Of a stretch of 64,000 nt of DNA, positions 26,225 through 35,466 are shown in pieces. The notes beneath the pieces were generated by a model. The model was not told where the DNA came from. It was given only the letters and a program-made list of their open reading frames with translations, and searched no databases. The stretch is from Taylorella asinigenitalis ATCC 700933. GTDB lineage: Bacteria; Pseudomonadota; Gammaproteobacteria; Burkholderiales; Burkholderiaceae_B. The stretch covers positions 1 through 64,000 of the forward strand of contig NZ_JHXN01000005.1 of the NCBI RefSeq assembly GCF_000687755.1, written 5' to 3'. How positions within the stretch are numbered: position 1 is the stretch's first letter; every line of letters starts with the position of its first letter. Position numbers and translations under genes: made by a program.

Positions 26225-29071
26225 TTATTTGTTTGGAACTTCTGTGTAGTCATATACAAACTCACCATCTTTCGCATCTAGTGAAAGAGTTGTGATTGTT
26301 TTGCCTTGAGTTGTTCCTTCAAGAATTTTGTGTGATACGTTTGGCAATACTGTATTAGTTAAGATTGCATCCACCATACGACCACCCGATTCCACTTGAG
26401 TGCAACGGGCAACGATTTGCTTAATAGCATCCTCGGTAACCTTGAAATCAATATTGTGATTTTCTTTAAGGCGTTTCTCGATACGACGCAGTTGTAATTT
26501 AACGATATTTCCTAACATTTCATCTGAAAGTGGGAAATATGGAACGACCACTAAACGTCCTAACAATGCTGCAGGGAATGTTTTAAGCAAAGGCTCACGC
26601 AAAGCGTTATTTAAACCCTCTACATCAGGCATTAAATCAGGGTCTTTGCAAAGATCCATAATTTTATCTGTACCAACATTTGAGGTTAGGATAATAACTG
26701 TATTTTTGAAGTCGATATAACGACCTTCTCCGTCTTCCATGAATCCTTTATCGAATACTTGGAAGAAAATTTCATGAACATCTGGATGGGCTTTCTCTAC
26801 TTCATCTAAAAGCACAACACTGTAAGGGCGTCGACGTACAGCTTCAGTAAGTACACCACCCTCACCATAACCAACATATCCTGGAGGAGCACCTTTAAGA
26901 GTTGAAACTGTATGTGCTTCTTGGAACTCTGACATATTGATAATGATTAGGTTTTGCTCGCCACCATATAAAGATTCAGCAAGTGCAAGAGCTGTTTCAG
27001 TTTTACCTACACCAGAAGGACCTGTTAGTAGGAATACACCAACAGGTTTATTAGGGTCAGTAAGTTTGGCACGAGATGTTTGAATGCGTTTAACGATAGC
27101 CTCAAGACCATGACGTTGGCCAATTACGCGTTTTTCAAGTGTATCGGCTAATGTAAGGATAGAATTAGCTTCGTTTTTAACCATACGGCCTACAGGAATA
27201 CCTGTCCAATCAGCAACAACAGAAGCAACAGCATTTGCATCTACTGATGGGAATATAAGTGGATATTCGCCTTGTTTTTCTAAAAGTTGATGTTGTACGT
27301 CACGAAGTTCTTTACGTACTTCATCAAGTTCTTTTTCTGATAGTTTTTTACCTCTTGGTGCTTCTGAAGCTTGTGTTTCAGTTTGCTCTGTTTGCTGATT
27401 AGCTTCATCAGATTTATCTTTAGCCTCGTCCGAAGGCTCAGCATTTTCAGCACCTTGAGTCTTAGCTGTATCTTCAGATGATTCAGGCTTAGTAGCAGGT
27501 TCTGTTGGAATGCTTTTAGCTTTTTTGCGAGATAAGTCAGTGTTTTCTTGAATAATTTTACGAAGATCAAAAATTTTCTTAATCAATTCTTTTTCTTCAG
27601 TCCATATTGCATCAAGTTCTTTTTGACGCTCTTCAAGAACATCTAGCTCTTTATCGATTTCTTCTAAACGTTCGGCCTTATCGTGACCTAATTTTTGTTC
27701 ACGTAGTGCAATTTCACGTTCAGTTGATAAATACTCAATCGTACGTCTTGTATCTTCTAGAGCCGCTGGTTCAGCATATTGACTAACTGCTACGCGTGCA
27801 CATGCAGTATCAAGTAGGGCAATTGCTTTATCTGGCAATTGTCTTGCTGGAATATATCTATGTGATAGTCTTACAGCCGCCTCAATAGCTTCATCCAAAA
27901 GTAGTACTTTATGGTGATTTTCTAATGGCTCAGAAATACCACGAAGCATGATAAGTGCTTTCTCTTCAGATGGCTCATGAACCTGAACTGTTTGGAAACG
28001 ACGAGTTAATGCAGGGTCTTTTTCGATATATTTTTTATATTCAGCCCAAGTAGTTGCACCGATAGTTCTTAATTGACCACGTGCAAGAGCAGGTTTTAGC
28101 AAGTTTGCTGCATCTCCAGTTCCTTGAGCACCGCCTGCTCCCACTAATGTGTGAATTTCATCTATAAATAGAACAATCGGTTTTTCGCTTGATTGAACCT
28201 CATCAATAACTGATCTTAATCGTGATTCAAATTCACCTTTCATACTTGCACCAGCTTGCAATAAGCCAATATCAAGCAAATATAAAGTTACATCACGTAA
28301 AGTTTCAGGAACATCACCTTTAGCCAAGCGAAGAGCAAACCCCTCAACAACAGCTGTTTTACCTACACCTGCTTCACCAGTTAAGAGCGGGTTATTTTGG
28401 CGACGTCTCATAAGAATATCGACAATTTGACGAATCTCTTCATCACGACCAGACACTGGATCGATCTCTTTATTGCGTGCTTTAGCTGTTAAATCAACTG
28501 CATACTGAGCAAGTGCGGATTTTCCGCTATTTTGAGGTGAAGCCGAAGCTGGTGCTCCTGAAGAAGCTTGACCAAGACCTACTGAGTCTTTCTCTTCAGC
28601 AGAATTTTTAACGATATCGATAAGTTTTTCTGCAAGAACATCAGGAGTTATTTTTTTGAATTCCGCACTAATGCCATAAAGAACAGAGCGCAAAGAATTT
28701 GTTTTAAGAATACCTAAAATCAAATAACCGCTTCGAATACGTGCATCACCATATTTAAGAGAACCGTAAACCCAAGCACGCTCAGTTGCACTATCGATAT
28801 GCTCTGAGAGATCTGAAACAGAGCTAGCTCCGCGAGGCAATTCATCTAGGGAGGCAACGACATCGCGTTCTACGGTTTCGACTCTTAAATCGAAATGACG
28901 AATGATTTTCTGTAAATCGCTGTCATGCTCATGGAGTATTTGATGAAGCCAGTGGACGAGCTCAACAAAAGCATTGCCACGGAGTTTACAAAAAGAAGTA
29001 GCTCCTTCGAGCGAGCGATATAACAAGGTGTTTAGCTTGCCGAAGAGGTCGGTACGATTGATATCTGACAT
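26225..29071 (-). CDS. tssH: T6SS sheath-recycling ATPase TssH (ClpV)
   Basis: The product has 948 residues. It has an N-terminal Clp repeat domain (about 1-150), a first AAA+ module with Walker A GEAGVGKTAVVEG, a coiled middle domain, a second AAA+ module with GPSGVGKTETALA, and a ClpB-type C-terminal domain. The N domain and genomic place indicate ClpV rather than the ClpB chaperone. ClpV strips contracted TssBC sheaths so that they can be reused. An insertion of about 65 residues, rich in Glu, Thr, Ala, Lys and Pro, lies at about 510-575 in the middle-domain region. It explains the length above the usual 860-900. The gene stands alone, convergent with tagH and divergent from tssG. Confidence 0.95.
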   Translation of the reverse strand: MSDINRTDLFGKLNTLLYRSLEGATSFCKLRGNAFVELVHWLHQILHEHDSDLQKIIRHFDLRVETVERDVVASLDELPRGASSVSDLSEHIDSATERAWVYGSLKYGDARIRSGYLILGILKTNSLRSVLYGISAEFKKITPDVLAEKLIDIVKNSAEEKDSVGLGQASSGAPASASPQNSGKSALAQYAVDLTAKARNKEIDPVSGRDEEIRQIVDILMRRRQNNPLLTGEAGVGKTAVVEGFALRLAKGDVPETLRDVTLYLLDIGLLQAGASMKGEFESRLRSVIDEVQSSEKPIVLFIDEIHTLVGAGGAQGTGDAANLLKPALARGQLRTIGATTWAEYKKYIEKDPALTRRFQTVQVHEPSEEKALIMLRGISEPLENHHKVLLLDEAIEAAVRLSHRYIPARQLPDKAIALLDTACARVAVSQYAEPAALEDTRRTIEYLSTEREIALREQKLGHDKAERLEEIDKELDVLEERQKELDAIWTEEKELIKKIFDLRKIIQENTDLSRKKAKSIPTEPATKPESSEDTAKTQGAENAEPSDEAKDKSDEANQQTEQTETQASEAPRGKKLSEKELDEVRKELRDVQHQLLEKQGEYPLIFPSVDANAVASVVADWTGIPVGRMVKNEANSILTLADTLEKRVIGQRHGLEAIVKRIQTSRAKLTDPNKPVGVFLLTGPSGVGKTETALALAESLYGGEQNLIIINMSEFQEAHTVSTLKGAPPGYVGYGEGGVLTEAVRRRPYSVVLLDEVEKAHPDVHEIFFQVFDKGFMEDGEGRYIDFKNTVIILTSNVGTDKIMDLCKDPDLMPDVEGLNNALREPLLKTFPAALLGRLVVVPYFPLSDEMLGNIVKLQLRRIEKRLKENHNIDFKVTEDAIKQIVARCTQVESGGRMVDAILTNTVLPNVSHKILEGTTQGKTITTLSLDAKDGEFVYDYTEVPNK

Positions 29072-29220
29072 AGGAAATTAAAATAGAACTAGAGAAAAAA
29101 TTTCAAGAAAATTTAACATGCGAACTTTATTGTTTTATTACAATGTAACAATTGGCATATGAGTGTGACGAAAAACTGTAGCAAAAGTCTGATATCATTG
29201 CCCAATTATCGAGCAAGAGT
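29072..29220. promoter_or_regulatory. Divergent tssH / tssG promoter region
   Basis: This 149-base AT-rich spacer must drive tssH on the minus strand and tssG on the plus strand. ATGTAACAA is at 29143-29151 and continues into TTGGC. The 13-base string TGTAACAATTGGC is repeated exactly at 52123-52135, upstream of the BamE-like lipoprotein gene. I cannot choose a firm -35/-10 pair in either direction. Confidence 0.45.
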
Positions 29221-30504
29221 ATGAATAAGAGAGTATCAAAACTTCCACCTGACTATTGGTTAAATTTAGCTGAGTATCCTTATGATCACAGCTTTTACCA
29301 AGTCATGCGCTATTTAGATGCGAAATTGCAGCTGCGCAAACCAATCGGCAGAAATATTTCTCCTACACATGAGCCGTTCCGCATGAGGCAGGAACCGTCG
29401 ATGATATTTGCACCTTCGAATTTGACTCGAGTGGATATTCACGACAACGGCCGACCTCCTACCATTTCGATTTTAGGCTTTGGTTTATGGGGTCCAAACG
29501 GTCCTCTCCCGCTTCATCTTACAGAATACGCAAAAGAGCGGATTTACCATCATCGCGATAAGACATTATCTGCATTCTCGGATATTTTCCATCATCGCTT
29601 AATCACTCTTTTTTATAGAGCTTGGGCTGATGCTCAAAACACTGTAGGCATGGACCTACCGAATTCGCCTTTCAAAAAATATGTCGGTAGTTTTATTGGT
29701 TTAGGAAACCGTAAAGCCATCCTTAATGACTCGATTCCTGATAGTGCGAAGCTATATTTTGCGGGCCATTTACTTAGACAGACTCGCAATCCAGAGGGGC
29801 TTATACAAATTCTACGTCGCTATTTTGATGTGCCTGTTCGAATTAAGGAATATATCCCTCAATGGATCTTTATTGATAAAAGTGAACGTTCAACTTTGAA
29901 TGGTTCAGTTGCGTTGGGGGAAAATTGTATTATCGGTGCTCAAGTAAAAGATGTGCAGCATAAGTTTCGCATTCAAATTGGGCCAATTGATCGCAAAAAA
30001 TTTGAATCTTTTTTTCCAGGCACTAAAAACGCTAAGCAACTTATAGAATGGGTTAGGCTTTACATTGGATATGAATTAGCTTGGGATGTGCAACTGATAT
30101 TGCTTGATAAATACCGTGGTCAGACCCGCTTAGGTAAAAATGCACTGCTTGGACTTTCAAGCTTTTCGGGTAAAAATGAGCGAAAAACTGATGACTTTGA
30201 TGAGCTGTTTATCGATTATGAAGCCCGTGACAGAAACAAGCGACATCAGGATGCAATTATTAGCACGCTTTTTCAGTCTGATTCCGAGGATGAGGGCGAG
30301 GGCGAAGGGATAGGTGTAGGGCTAGGTGCTTCAAATCCTAAGTCTGAGTCTAAGCCTAAGAACGAATCCGGCTCCGAAGACAAATCCGAAAACAAAGACA
30401 AAGGCGAATCCAAATCCAAATCCGCCTCTGACCCCGACTCCAAAGGCAATGGCGACTCTACTTCCGAATCAGAGAAGAACGAAGACTCTCAAGCGAAACC
30501 CTAG
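29221..30504 (+). CDS. tssG: T6SS baseplate protein TssG with disordered C-terminal tail
   Basis: The product has 427 residues. Residues 1 to about 350 are a complete TssG (VasB/ImpH): an early FYQVMRYLDAK-type motif, GFGLWGPNGPLPLHLTEYA, FRIQIGPI and the TRLGKNALLG end. TssG forms the baseplate wedge with TssF2 and TssE. The last 75 residues are an unusual Gly/Glu then Ser/Lys/Asp/Asn-rich tail, a region usual TssG proteins (about 330-350 residues) lack. The final 47 bases overlap the 3' end of the convergent BioC-like gene, so the tail may have arisen by read-through into it. Genes tssF and tssG usually sit together; here they are 22 kb apart and on opposite strands. Confidence 0.93.
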   Translation: MNKRVSKLPPDYWLNLAEYPYDHSFYQVMRYLDAKLQLRKPIGRNISPTHEPFRMRQEPSMIFAPSNLTRVDIHDNGRPPTISILGFGLWGPNGPLPLHLTEYAKERIYHHRDKTLSAFSDIFHHRLITLFYRAWADAQNTVGMDLPNSPFKKYVGSFIGLGNRKAILNDSIPDSAKLYFAGHLLRQTRNPEGLIQILRRYFDVPVRIKEYIPQWIFIDKSERSTLNGSVALGENCIIGAQVKDVQHKFRIQIGPIDRKKFESFFPGTKNAKQLIEWVRLYIGYELAWDVQLILLDKYRGQTRLGKNALLGLSSFSGKNERKTDDFDELFIDYEARDRNKRHQDAIISTLFQSDSEDEGEGEGIGVGLGASNPKSESKPKNESGSEDKSENKDKGESKSKSASDPDSKGNGDSTSESEKNEDSQAKP

Positions 30505-31375
30505 TCTCTTGCCCCTTTTTGTAGCTAGCTAATTTCCACGCATGGCCATATGCGATTTCGATTGTGAGCTCAATTTGACCCGCAGCATTCCTTGCCTGTT
30601 CTAGTGCCTCACACAATTTGAGATATCCCGATTTTGTTGCAATTTCAGATTGTGGCAATGCACATGCATTGCCACCAAAAGCATAGATATCATCTAATAA
30701 TTTTTTGCTACTTTTGTAGGTCAAAGTCAGTATCTCTTGATCCATCACGGGGTCTGCAAATCCGCATTCCATAAGCATATCGCCGTAATCATGCATATCA
30801 ATAAATGGATGCGTGCGTACATTTTTTAGACCTGCTAGCTTAATAGCATCTCTAAGTTGCTTGAATGTGGACGGCCCAAAAACAGAAAACAAAAGCAAGC
30901 CATCCACTCGCAAAAGCCGCCTGCACTCATAAAAAACAGCCATCGGATTTGGATGGCAATGCAAAGCGAGATTCGAAAATATAAGATCAGCACTCTCTGG
31001 CATTAATCCAGTGAATGCCATATCGGCAAGCATGCACTCTACACTTACAGGTTTCGGCCCAAACAAACGCTTTTTCTGTGATGGGTGGGAGCTTAAAAAT
31101 TCGTGGCAACGAGCGATGCGTTTAGGGGATGCATCTACTCCAATATACTGTGCATTCTTAAATCTTTGGCGAAAGTTTATATAGTGCCTACCGTCTGCAC
31201 AGCCTAAATCTATTATTGTTTTAGGATCTGATTTAATGTAGTCGAATTTCTCAAACATACGTGAGAATACTTCGTCGTATAAGAACAATGCATCCTTTGA
31301 ATTGGACCTCCTATCAAACTGCTTAATCACTCTATCAATATTTATGATCGATGGGTCATTTGATGGGGTGGACAA
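30458..31375 (-). CDS. BioC-like SAM-dependent methyltransferase
   Basis: The product has 305 residues. A class I methyltransferase fold is evident. Motif I is IIDLGCADGRHY (about 52-63). YIGVDASPKRI follows, then ADLIFSNLALHCHPNP and the post-motif LLRVDGLLLFSVFGPSTFKQL. The last pattern and the MHDYGDMLMECGFADPVMD stretch are typical of BioC, which methylates malonyl-ACP to start pimelate synthesis for biotin. A birA gene is also present at 57 kb, but no other bio gene is here, so the substrate stays uncertain. The 3' end overlaps tssG on the opposite strand by 47 bases. It carries a perfect inverted pair of the TGGCAATGC word. Confidence 0.7.
   Translation of the reverse strand: MSTPSNDPSIINIDRVIKQFDRRSNSKDALFLYDEVFSRMFEKFDYIKSDPKTIIDLGCADGRHYINFRQRFKNAQYIGVDASPKRIARCHEFLSSHPSQKKRLFGPKPVSVECMLADMAFTGLMPESADLIFSNLALHCHPNPMAVFYECRRLLRVDGLLLFSVFGPSTFKQLRDAIKLAGLKNVRTHPFIDMHDYGDMLMECGFADPVMDQEILTLTYKSSKKLLDDIYAFGGNACALPQSEIATKSGYLKLCEALEQARNAAGQIELTIEIAYGHAWKLASYKKGQETRVSLESLRSSLIRK
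30652..30675. repeat. Perfect inverted repeat made of two TGGCAATGC words
   Basis: GTGGCAATGC (30652-30661) and GCATTGCCAC (30666-30675) form a perfect 10-pair stem with a 4-base loop, inside the coding region of the BioC-like gene (encoding GGNACALPQ). Each arm is one copy of the word that recurs about 70 times in the window. It is a hairpin without a T tract, so not an ordinary terminator. Confidence 0.85.
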
Positions 31376-31422
31376 TTTTATCCTCGCATTGAAGTAAGAA
31401 AAAATTAATTATACAGTTCGTT

Positions 31423-32124
31423 ATGAACTTATTTTCATTGATACCATCGGTTTGTCCTATGTGCGGAGAACCCTCAAAATACAAGAGTTTTTGCAGAGGG
31501 TGTAAGGATGATATTGTCTACAGTATGCGGAACCATCCATATAGATGCGAGCATTGTTTGTTGGCATTGCCACAGGAAGGGGATTGTCCAAACTGCTCAG
31601 ATTATTATGTAGATATTGAGGCTATATGGACGATTTTTGACTATTTTCCACCAAATGAAAGCTTAATTTTAAGATTCAAAAATAATGGCGAAAATTATTT
31701 AGCGGATTATTTTGCTCGTTTATTTTTTGAGATGAATCCTAATTTCAAACCTGATTTAGATACAGTGTTTATTCCTATCCCAAGCCGCAATCCCTCTCTT
31801 CGTAAACGCGGATATAATCCTGCGACTCTATTTGCACAAGCACTTCGCAAAAAGTATTTATGTAAAATTGATGCTTCGATTATGCGTTGCCGATATCACG
31901 ATAACAAAGTTTTAAAGGCCTTGGACCAAGCACAACGCTTTGCATCTAGCAGTCAACAATATTTTTGTGCCTATAGAGCTAAGTTTAAAAAAGCAATTAT
32001 TGTAGATGATGTGCTCACTACTGGCAGTACCATTCATGCAGCTTCCCGAGCATTGCTAGCTGCGGGTGTTGAAAATGTTCAGGCTGTTGTTATCGCAAGG
32101 GCCGCTATTCCAGGTTTATTTTAA
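31423..32124 (+). CDS. comF: ComF family phosphoribosyltransferase-like protein
   Basis: The product has 233 residues. The N-terminal zinc-ribbon-like region has [17 protein letters not shown] and a second set (CEHC, CPNC). A phosphoribosyltransferase-type domain ends in the PRPP loop [11 protein letters not shown] (about 190-200). ComF is required for natural transformation in Haemophilus, Bacillus and others, where it acts on incoming single-stranded DNA in the cytoplasm. It is the only competence-type gene in the window and is the plus-strand neighbour of trmL (2 bases). The divergent spacer from the BioC-like gene is 47 bases. Confidence 0.85.
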   Translation: MNLFSLIPSVCPMCGEPSKYKSFCRGCKDDIVYSMRNHPYRCEHCLLALPQEGDCPNCSDYYVDIEAIWTIFDYFPPNESLILRFKNNGENYLADYFARLFFEMNPNFKPDLDTVFIPIPSRNPSLRKRGYNPATLFAQALRKKYLCKIDASIMRCRYHDNKVLKALDQAQRFASSSQQYFCAYRAKFKKAIIVDDVLTTGSTIHAASRALLAAGVENVQAVVIARAAIPGLF

Positions 32125-32126
32125 TT

Positions 32127-32597
32127 ATGTTTAATATTGTTTTAGTTTCTCCTGAAATGCCAGCAAATGTTGGCAATATTATCCGATTATGTGCAAATAC
32201 TGGTTGCAACCTACACATTATCCGACCTTTTCTATTTCATTTAGACGATAAGCATCTCAAACGTGCAGGTTTGGATTATCACGAATACGCAAATATAAAG
32301 ATTCATGACACCCTTGAAGATGCATTTGAGGCGATTGGAGTTAAAGAGGATAGACGCTTTGCCATTTCCACCAAAGGAAAAAAATATTTAACCGATATAG
32401 AATTCCGCGAATGTGATATTTTTATTTTTGGCCGAGAAAGTGCAGGTCTTAAGGAGCGTGAATGGGACCTAATTGGTTTAGAACAAGCAGTGCGAATTCC
32501 AATGCAAGCTAATTCAAGAAGTTTAAATATAGCAAATGCGGTATCTGTAACCGTTTACGAAGCATGGAGACAATTAGGATTTAAAAATAGTGTGTAG
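32127..32597 (+). CDS. trmL: tRNA (cytidine/uridine(34)-2'-O)-methyltransferase TrmL
   Basis: The 156-residue length is the SPOUT-family TrmL (YibK) length. The first motif, [19 protein letters not shown], and the C-terminal trefoil-knot motifs, FGRESAGL and [18 protein letters not shown], are intact. The enzyme 2'-O-methylates the wobble base of tRNA-Leu isoacceptors. It is co-transcribed with comF (2-base gap). Its end faces trkH convergently with only 3 bases between the stops. Confidence 0.92.
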   Translation: MFNIVLVSPEMPANVGNIIRLCANTGCNLHIIRPFLFHLDDKHLKRAGLDYHEYANIKIHDTLEDAFEAIGVKEDRRFAISTKGKKYLTDIEFRECDIFIFGRESAGLKEREWDLIGLEQAVRIPMQANSRSLNIANAVSVTVYEAWRQLGFKNSV

Positions 32598-32600
32598 TAA

Positions 32601-34073
32601 CTATTTTTTCCAGAAATGAGGCGATGTCAAGAGAATCACAGTAAAAATATCAAGCCTGCCCACAAGCATAGCTATTGAACTCACCCATATACCGAAACTT
32701 GAAAATCCACTGTAATCACCCATTGGGCCAGATTGACCTAGTGCAGGACCGATATTACTTAAGGTAGCTATGGATGAGGAAAATGCTGTATTAAAGTCTA
32801 ATCCACTTATTACTAACAAAGATGAGCAAAGGACTAGCAAAATTCCATAAATAATAAAAAAGAGCAGAATCGAAATTACGATTTGATTAGAAATTTTATT
32901 TCCTCGAATACTGATTGGAAACACGCCGTGAGGATGCAAAATTTTTCTGATTTCATTTTTAAATTGCTTTATAAAAATGACCATACGGATCATCTTCATA
33001 CCGCCGCCAGTTGAACCTGCAGATGAGGCAAAGGTGCCTAAGACGAGCATCCATAGGGATAGACCCAAGGGCCACAATGAATAATCGGCGTTTGCATAGC
33101 CAGTAGTTGTAGCTAAAGAAATCGTATTAAAAAAACCTTTTCTTATAGTAGTACCAATATCTAAATAAAACGCAGCTAAATATAAAAATATACTAATAAC
33201 CACGGCACTAAAAAGAGTCACTACAAGAAATGGAATCGCTTCAGGACAATTCACATAAGCTTTGAAATTTCGAGTTCTAATTGCAGAATAATGCGTAGCA
33301 AAGTTAATGCCAGCAAATAACATAAATACACACGCAACGGCCTCTGCATAAGGATTATCCATCTCAGCAAATCCACCAGTATGAGTTGAAAATCCACCTA
33401 AGCTCATGGTTGAGCCTGCATGGCACCAGGCATCAAACCATGACAACCCACTTAATCGATAAAGCAAAAAGCAAATCATTGAGGCCGTTATATAGATTGC
33501 GTATAAAACTTTTGCTGTACCTGCGATGCGAGGAGTTAGCTTTTCTTCCTTCATAGGCCCTGAGGCCTCAGTACGCATAACCTGATGGCCACTTACACCT
33601 AAAAGCGGGAGAATAGCTACGGCTAAAAGGAGAATTCCCATACCACCAAACCACATAATGGTATGCCGCCACAGATTAATGGATTTAGGAAGTGATCCTA
33701 CATCACTTATAACAGTGCCTCCAGTTGTGGTGATAGCTGAGACAATTTCAAAATAAGCCCTAGTAAAATCTAGGGAAAATTCAGATTCCGCATGAAACGG
33801 CATCAAAAATGGCAATGTACCTATAGCTGGAAATGCAAACCACACCAGCACCACCAATAGCAAACCGTCTCGCAGCTGCAATTCACGCTTAAATGGGTAC
33901 CCTATACCAAATAGCACACCCCCTAGAGCAAGGGATATTAGAAGGGCGTAAAGGAAATTTCGATCCCACCCATCTTCAAAATATAGAGATGCTAAATAAG
34001 GAATGATAAATGTCAAAGACCAACAAATTATCGTAAGTCCAAGTGCGTGAGATATATATAAAAATCGTTTCAC
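32601..34073 (-). CDS. trkH: Trk potassium uptake membrane subunit TrkH
   Basis: The product has 490 residues with about ten to twelve membrane spans. Four pore-loop segments are recognisable (ITTTGGTVIS, SLGGFSTHTGG, SLATTTGYA and SIATLSNIGP), the layout of TrkH/KtrB K+ channels. A GMGILLLAVAILPLLG stretch is also characteristic. TrkH forms the K+ pore gated by cytoplasmic TrkA, encoded 8 bases upstream. It is the last gene of the fmt-to-trkH minus-strand run. Confidence 0.95.
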   Translation of the reverse strand: MKRFLYISHALGLTIICWSLTFIIPYLASLYFEDGWDRNFLYALLISLALGGVLFGIGYPFKRELQLRDGLLLVVLVWFAFPAIGTLPFLMPFHAESEFSLDFTRAYFEIVSAITTTGGTVISDVGSLPKSINLWRHTIMWFGGMGILLLAVAILPLLGVSGHQVMRTEASGPMKEEKLTPRIAGTAKVLYAIYITASMICFLLYRLSGLSWFDAWCHAGSTMSLGGFSTHTGGFAEMDNPYAEAVACVFMLFAGINFATHYSAIRTRNFKAYVNCPEAIPFLVVTLFSAVVISIFLYLAAFYLDIGTTIRKGFFNTISLATTTGYANADYSLWPLGLSLWMLVLGTFASSAGSTGGGMKMIRMVIFIKQFKNEIRKILHPHGVFPISIRGNKISNQIVISILLFFIIYGILLVLCSSLLVISGLDFNTAFSSSIATLSNIGPALGQSGPMGDYSGFSSFGIWVSSIAMLVGRLDIFTVILLTSPHFWKK

Positions 34074-34081
34074 TTAAAGAC

Positions 34082-35458
34082 CTAAACATAAAGAAGCGGA
34101 GCTTGGAATATTTTCTCGATTCGCTTCATTGCTTTCCGATTATTCGAATAAATAATCGCATGATCCCCTGACTCGATCGTTGTGTCATTTTTGGGGATTA
34201 TGACTTCACCTTCTCGAATAATTGCAGCGACCTTAACTGAGTTCGGTATATGAATTTGATCCATACGTTTTCCGATAATCGATGAGGTTTCTTTCGAGCC
34301 CATGACCTTAAATTCGATTGCCTCTGCCTCACCGCGACGCAATCTATGGCCGCGAACAATGGCACCCAATCGCACCTCGTGCATAAGAGCCCCGATAATA
34401 GCCTCTGAAGGAGATACAGCGACATCAATCATACTGCCCTCCATCAATTCTCCGTACATCTGACGCGTAATAATTGCGATAACTTTTTGAGCACCCAAAC
34501 GTTTTGCGAGAAGAGATGACATAATATTTTCCTCGTCATCGTCAGTAATCGCAATCCATGTACCCATCTCGCTTATGTTTTCAGATACGAGCAAGGCCTC
34601 GTCCGTCGCATTTCCGTTAAGAACTAAAATCTCTTCTGGCAATGACGCCGCCAACTCCTCACATCGTTGTCTATTTTTTTCGATAACACGAACATTGAAT
34701 CCAAGAAGAGCTAATGATTCAGCCAATCGAGAGCCAATTTTCCCACCTCCTGCAATCATCACAGATTGAGAAAATTTTCTATCTCTTGATAATGTATTGA
34801 TAATGGTACTTGATTCTGAAGTATCCACTGCAACTGCAAGCTCATCACCCGCTTTAAGAGTAAATAATCGGTCCAATGGAAGCGACTCTCCATCGCGAAT
34901 AAGTTCGAGAATTCGTCCCTGACCATTTGGTAAATTCAAATGATTTTTATCGATTTGATAATCAAGTAGTGAGCTTCTTTTTCCTAATTTTATGATGGCA
35001 ATGCTTACGTCATCTTGTGCAAAATTTACTACTTGCAGCGCATCAGGAAATACTACCAATCCCTTGAGAAACTGAGTCACACTGGCTTCTGGGCTAATGA
35101 TGGTGTCAATACCAAAATGGTCTCGTAACACATCACGATGAGTATCGTAGTATGGAGCCCTAATTCTTGATATGCACCGAGGTACATTAAACATATCGCG
35201 TGCAAGCTTACATACAACAAGGTTCACTGGGTCCGAAGCCGCACAAGCCACGACTAAATCTGTATCAGTGATATTAGCTTTTTCTAGGACTTCAGGAATT
35301 GATGCATCACCTAAAACGCTTCTTAAATCGTATCTTTCTTGAAGATAACTTAATTGTTTAGCATCTGTGTCTATAACAGTTATGTCGTTATTTTCGGATA
35401 CGAGATTCTGTGCTACGCTCGATCCGACGCGGCCTGCACCGACTATTAAAATTTTCAT
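34082..35458 (-). CDS. trkA: Trk potassium transporter NAD-binding subunit TrkA
   Basis: The product has 458 residues with two RCK halves. Each has an N-terminal Rossmann fold (GAGRVGSSVAQNL at the start; GGGKIGSRLAESL at about 235) and an RCK-C domain. TrkA binds NAD/NADH and ATP/ADP and gates TrkH on the cytoplasmic face. The start ATG lies 8 bases after ntrX, so trkAH sits in one operon with the two-component genes. Confidence 0.95.
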   Translation of the reverse strand: MKILIVGAGRVGSSVAQNLVSENNDITVIDTDAKQLSYLQERYDLRSVLGDASIPEVLEKANITDTDLVVACAASDPVNLVVCKLARDMFNVPRCISRIRAPYYDTHRDVLRDHFGIDTIISPEASVTQFLKGLVVFPDALQVVNFAQDDVSIAIIKLGKRSSLLDYQIDKNHLNLPNGQGRILELIRDGESLPLDRLFTLKAGDELAVAVDTSESSTIINTLSRDRKFSQSVMIAGGGKIGSRLAESLALLGFNVRVIEKNRQRCEELAASLPEEILVLNGNATDEALLVSENISEMGTWIAITDDDEENIMSSLLAKRLGAQKVIAIITRQMYGELMEGSMIDVAVSPSEAIIGALMHEVRLGAIVRGHRLRRGEAEAIEFKVMGSKETSSIIGKRMDQIHIPNSVKVAAIIREGEVIIPKNDTTIESGDHAIIYSNNRKAMKRIEKIFQAPLLYV

Positions 35459-35466
35459 GAAAAAAT

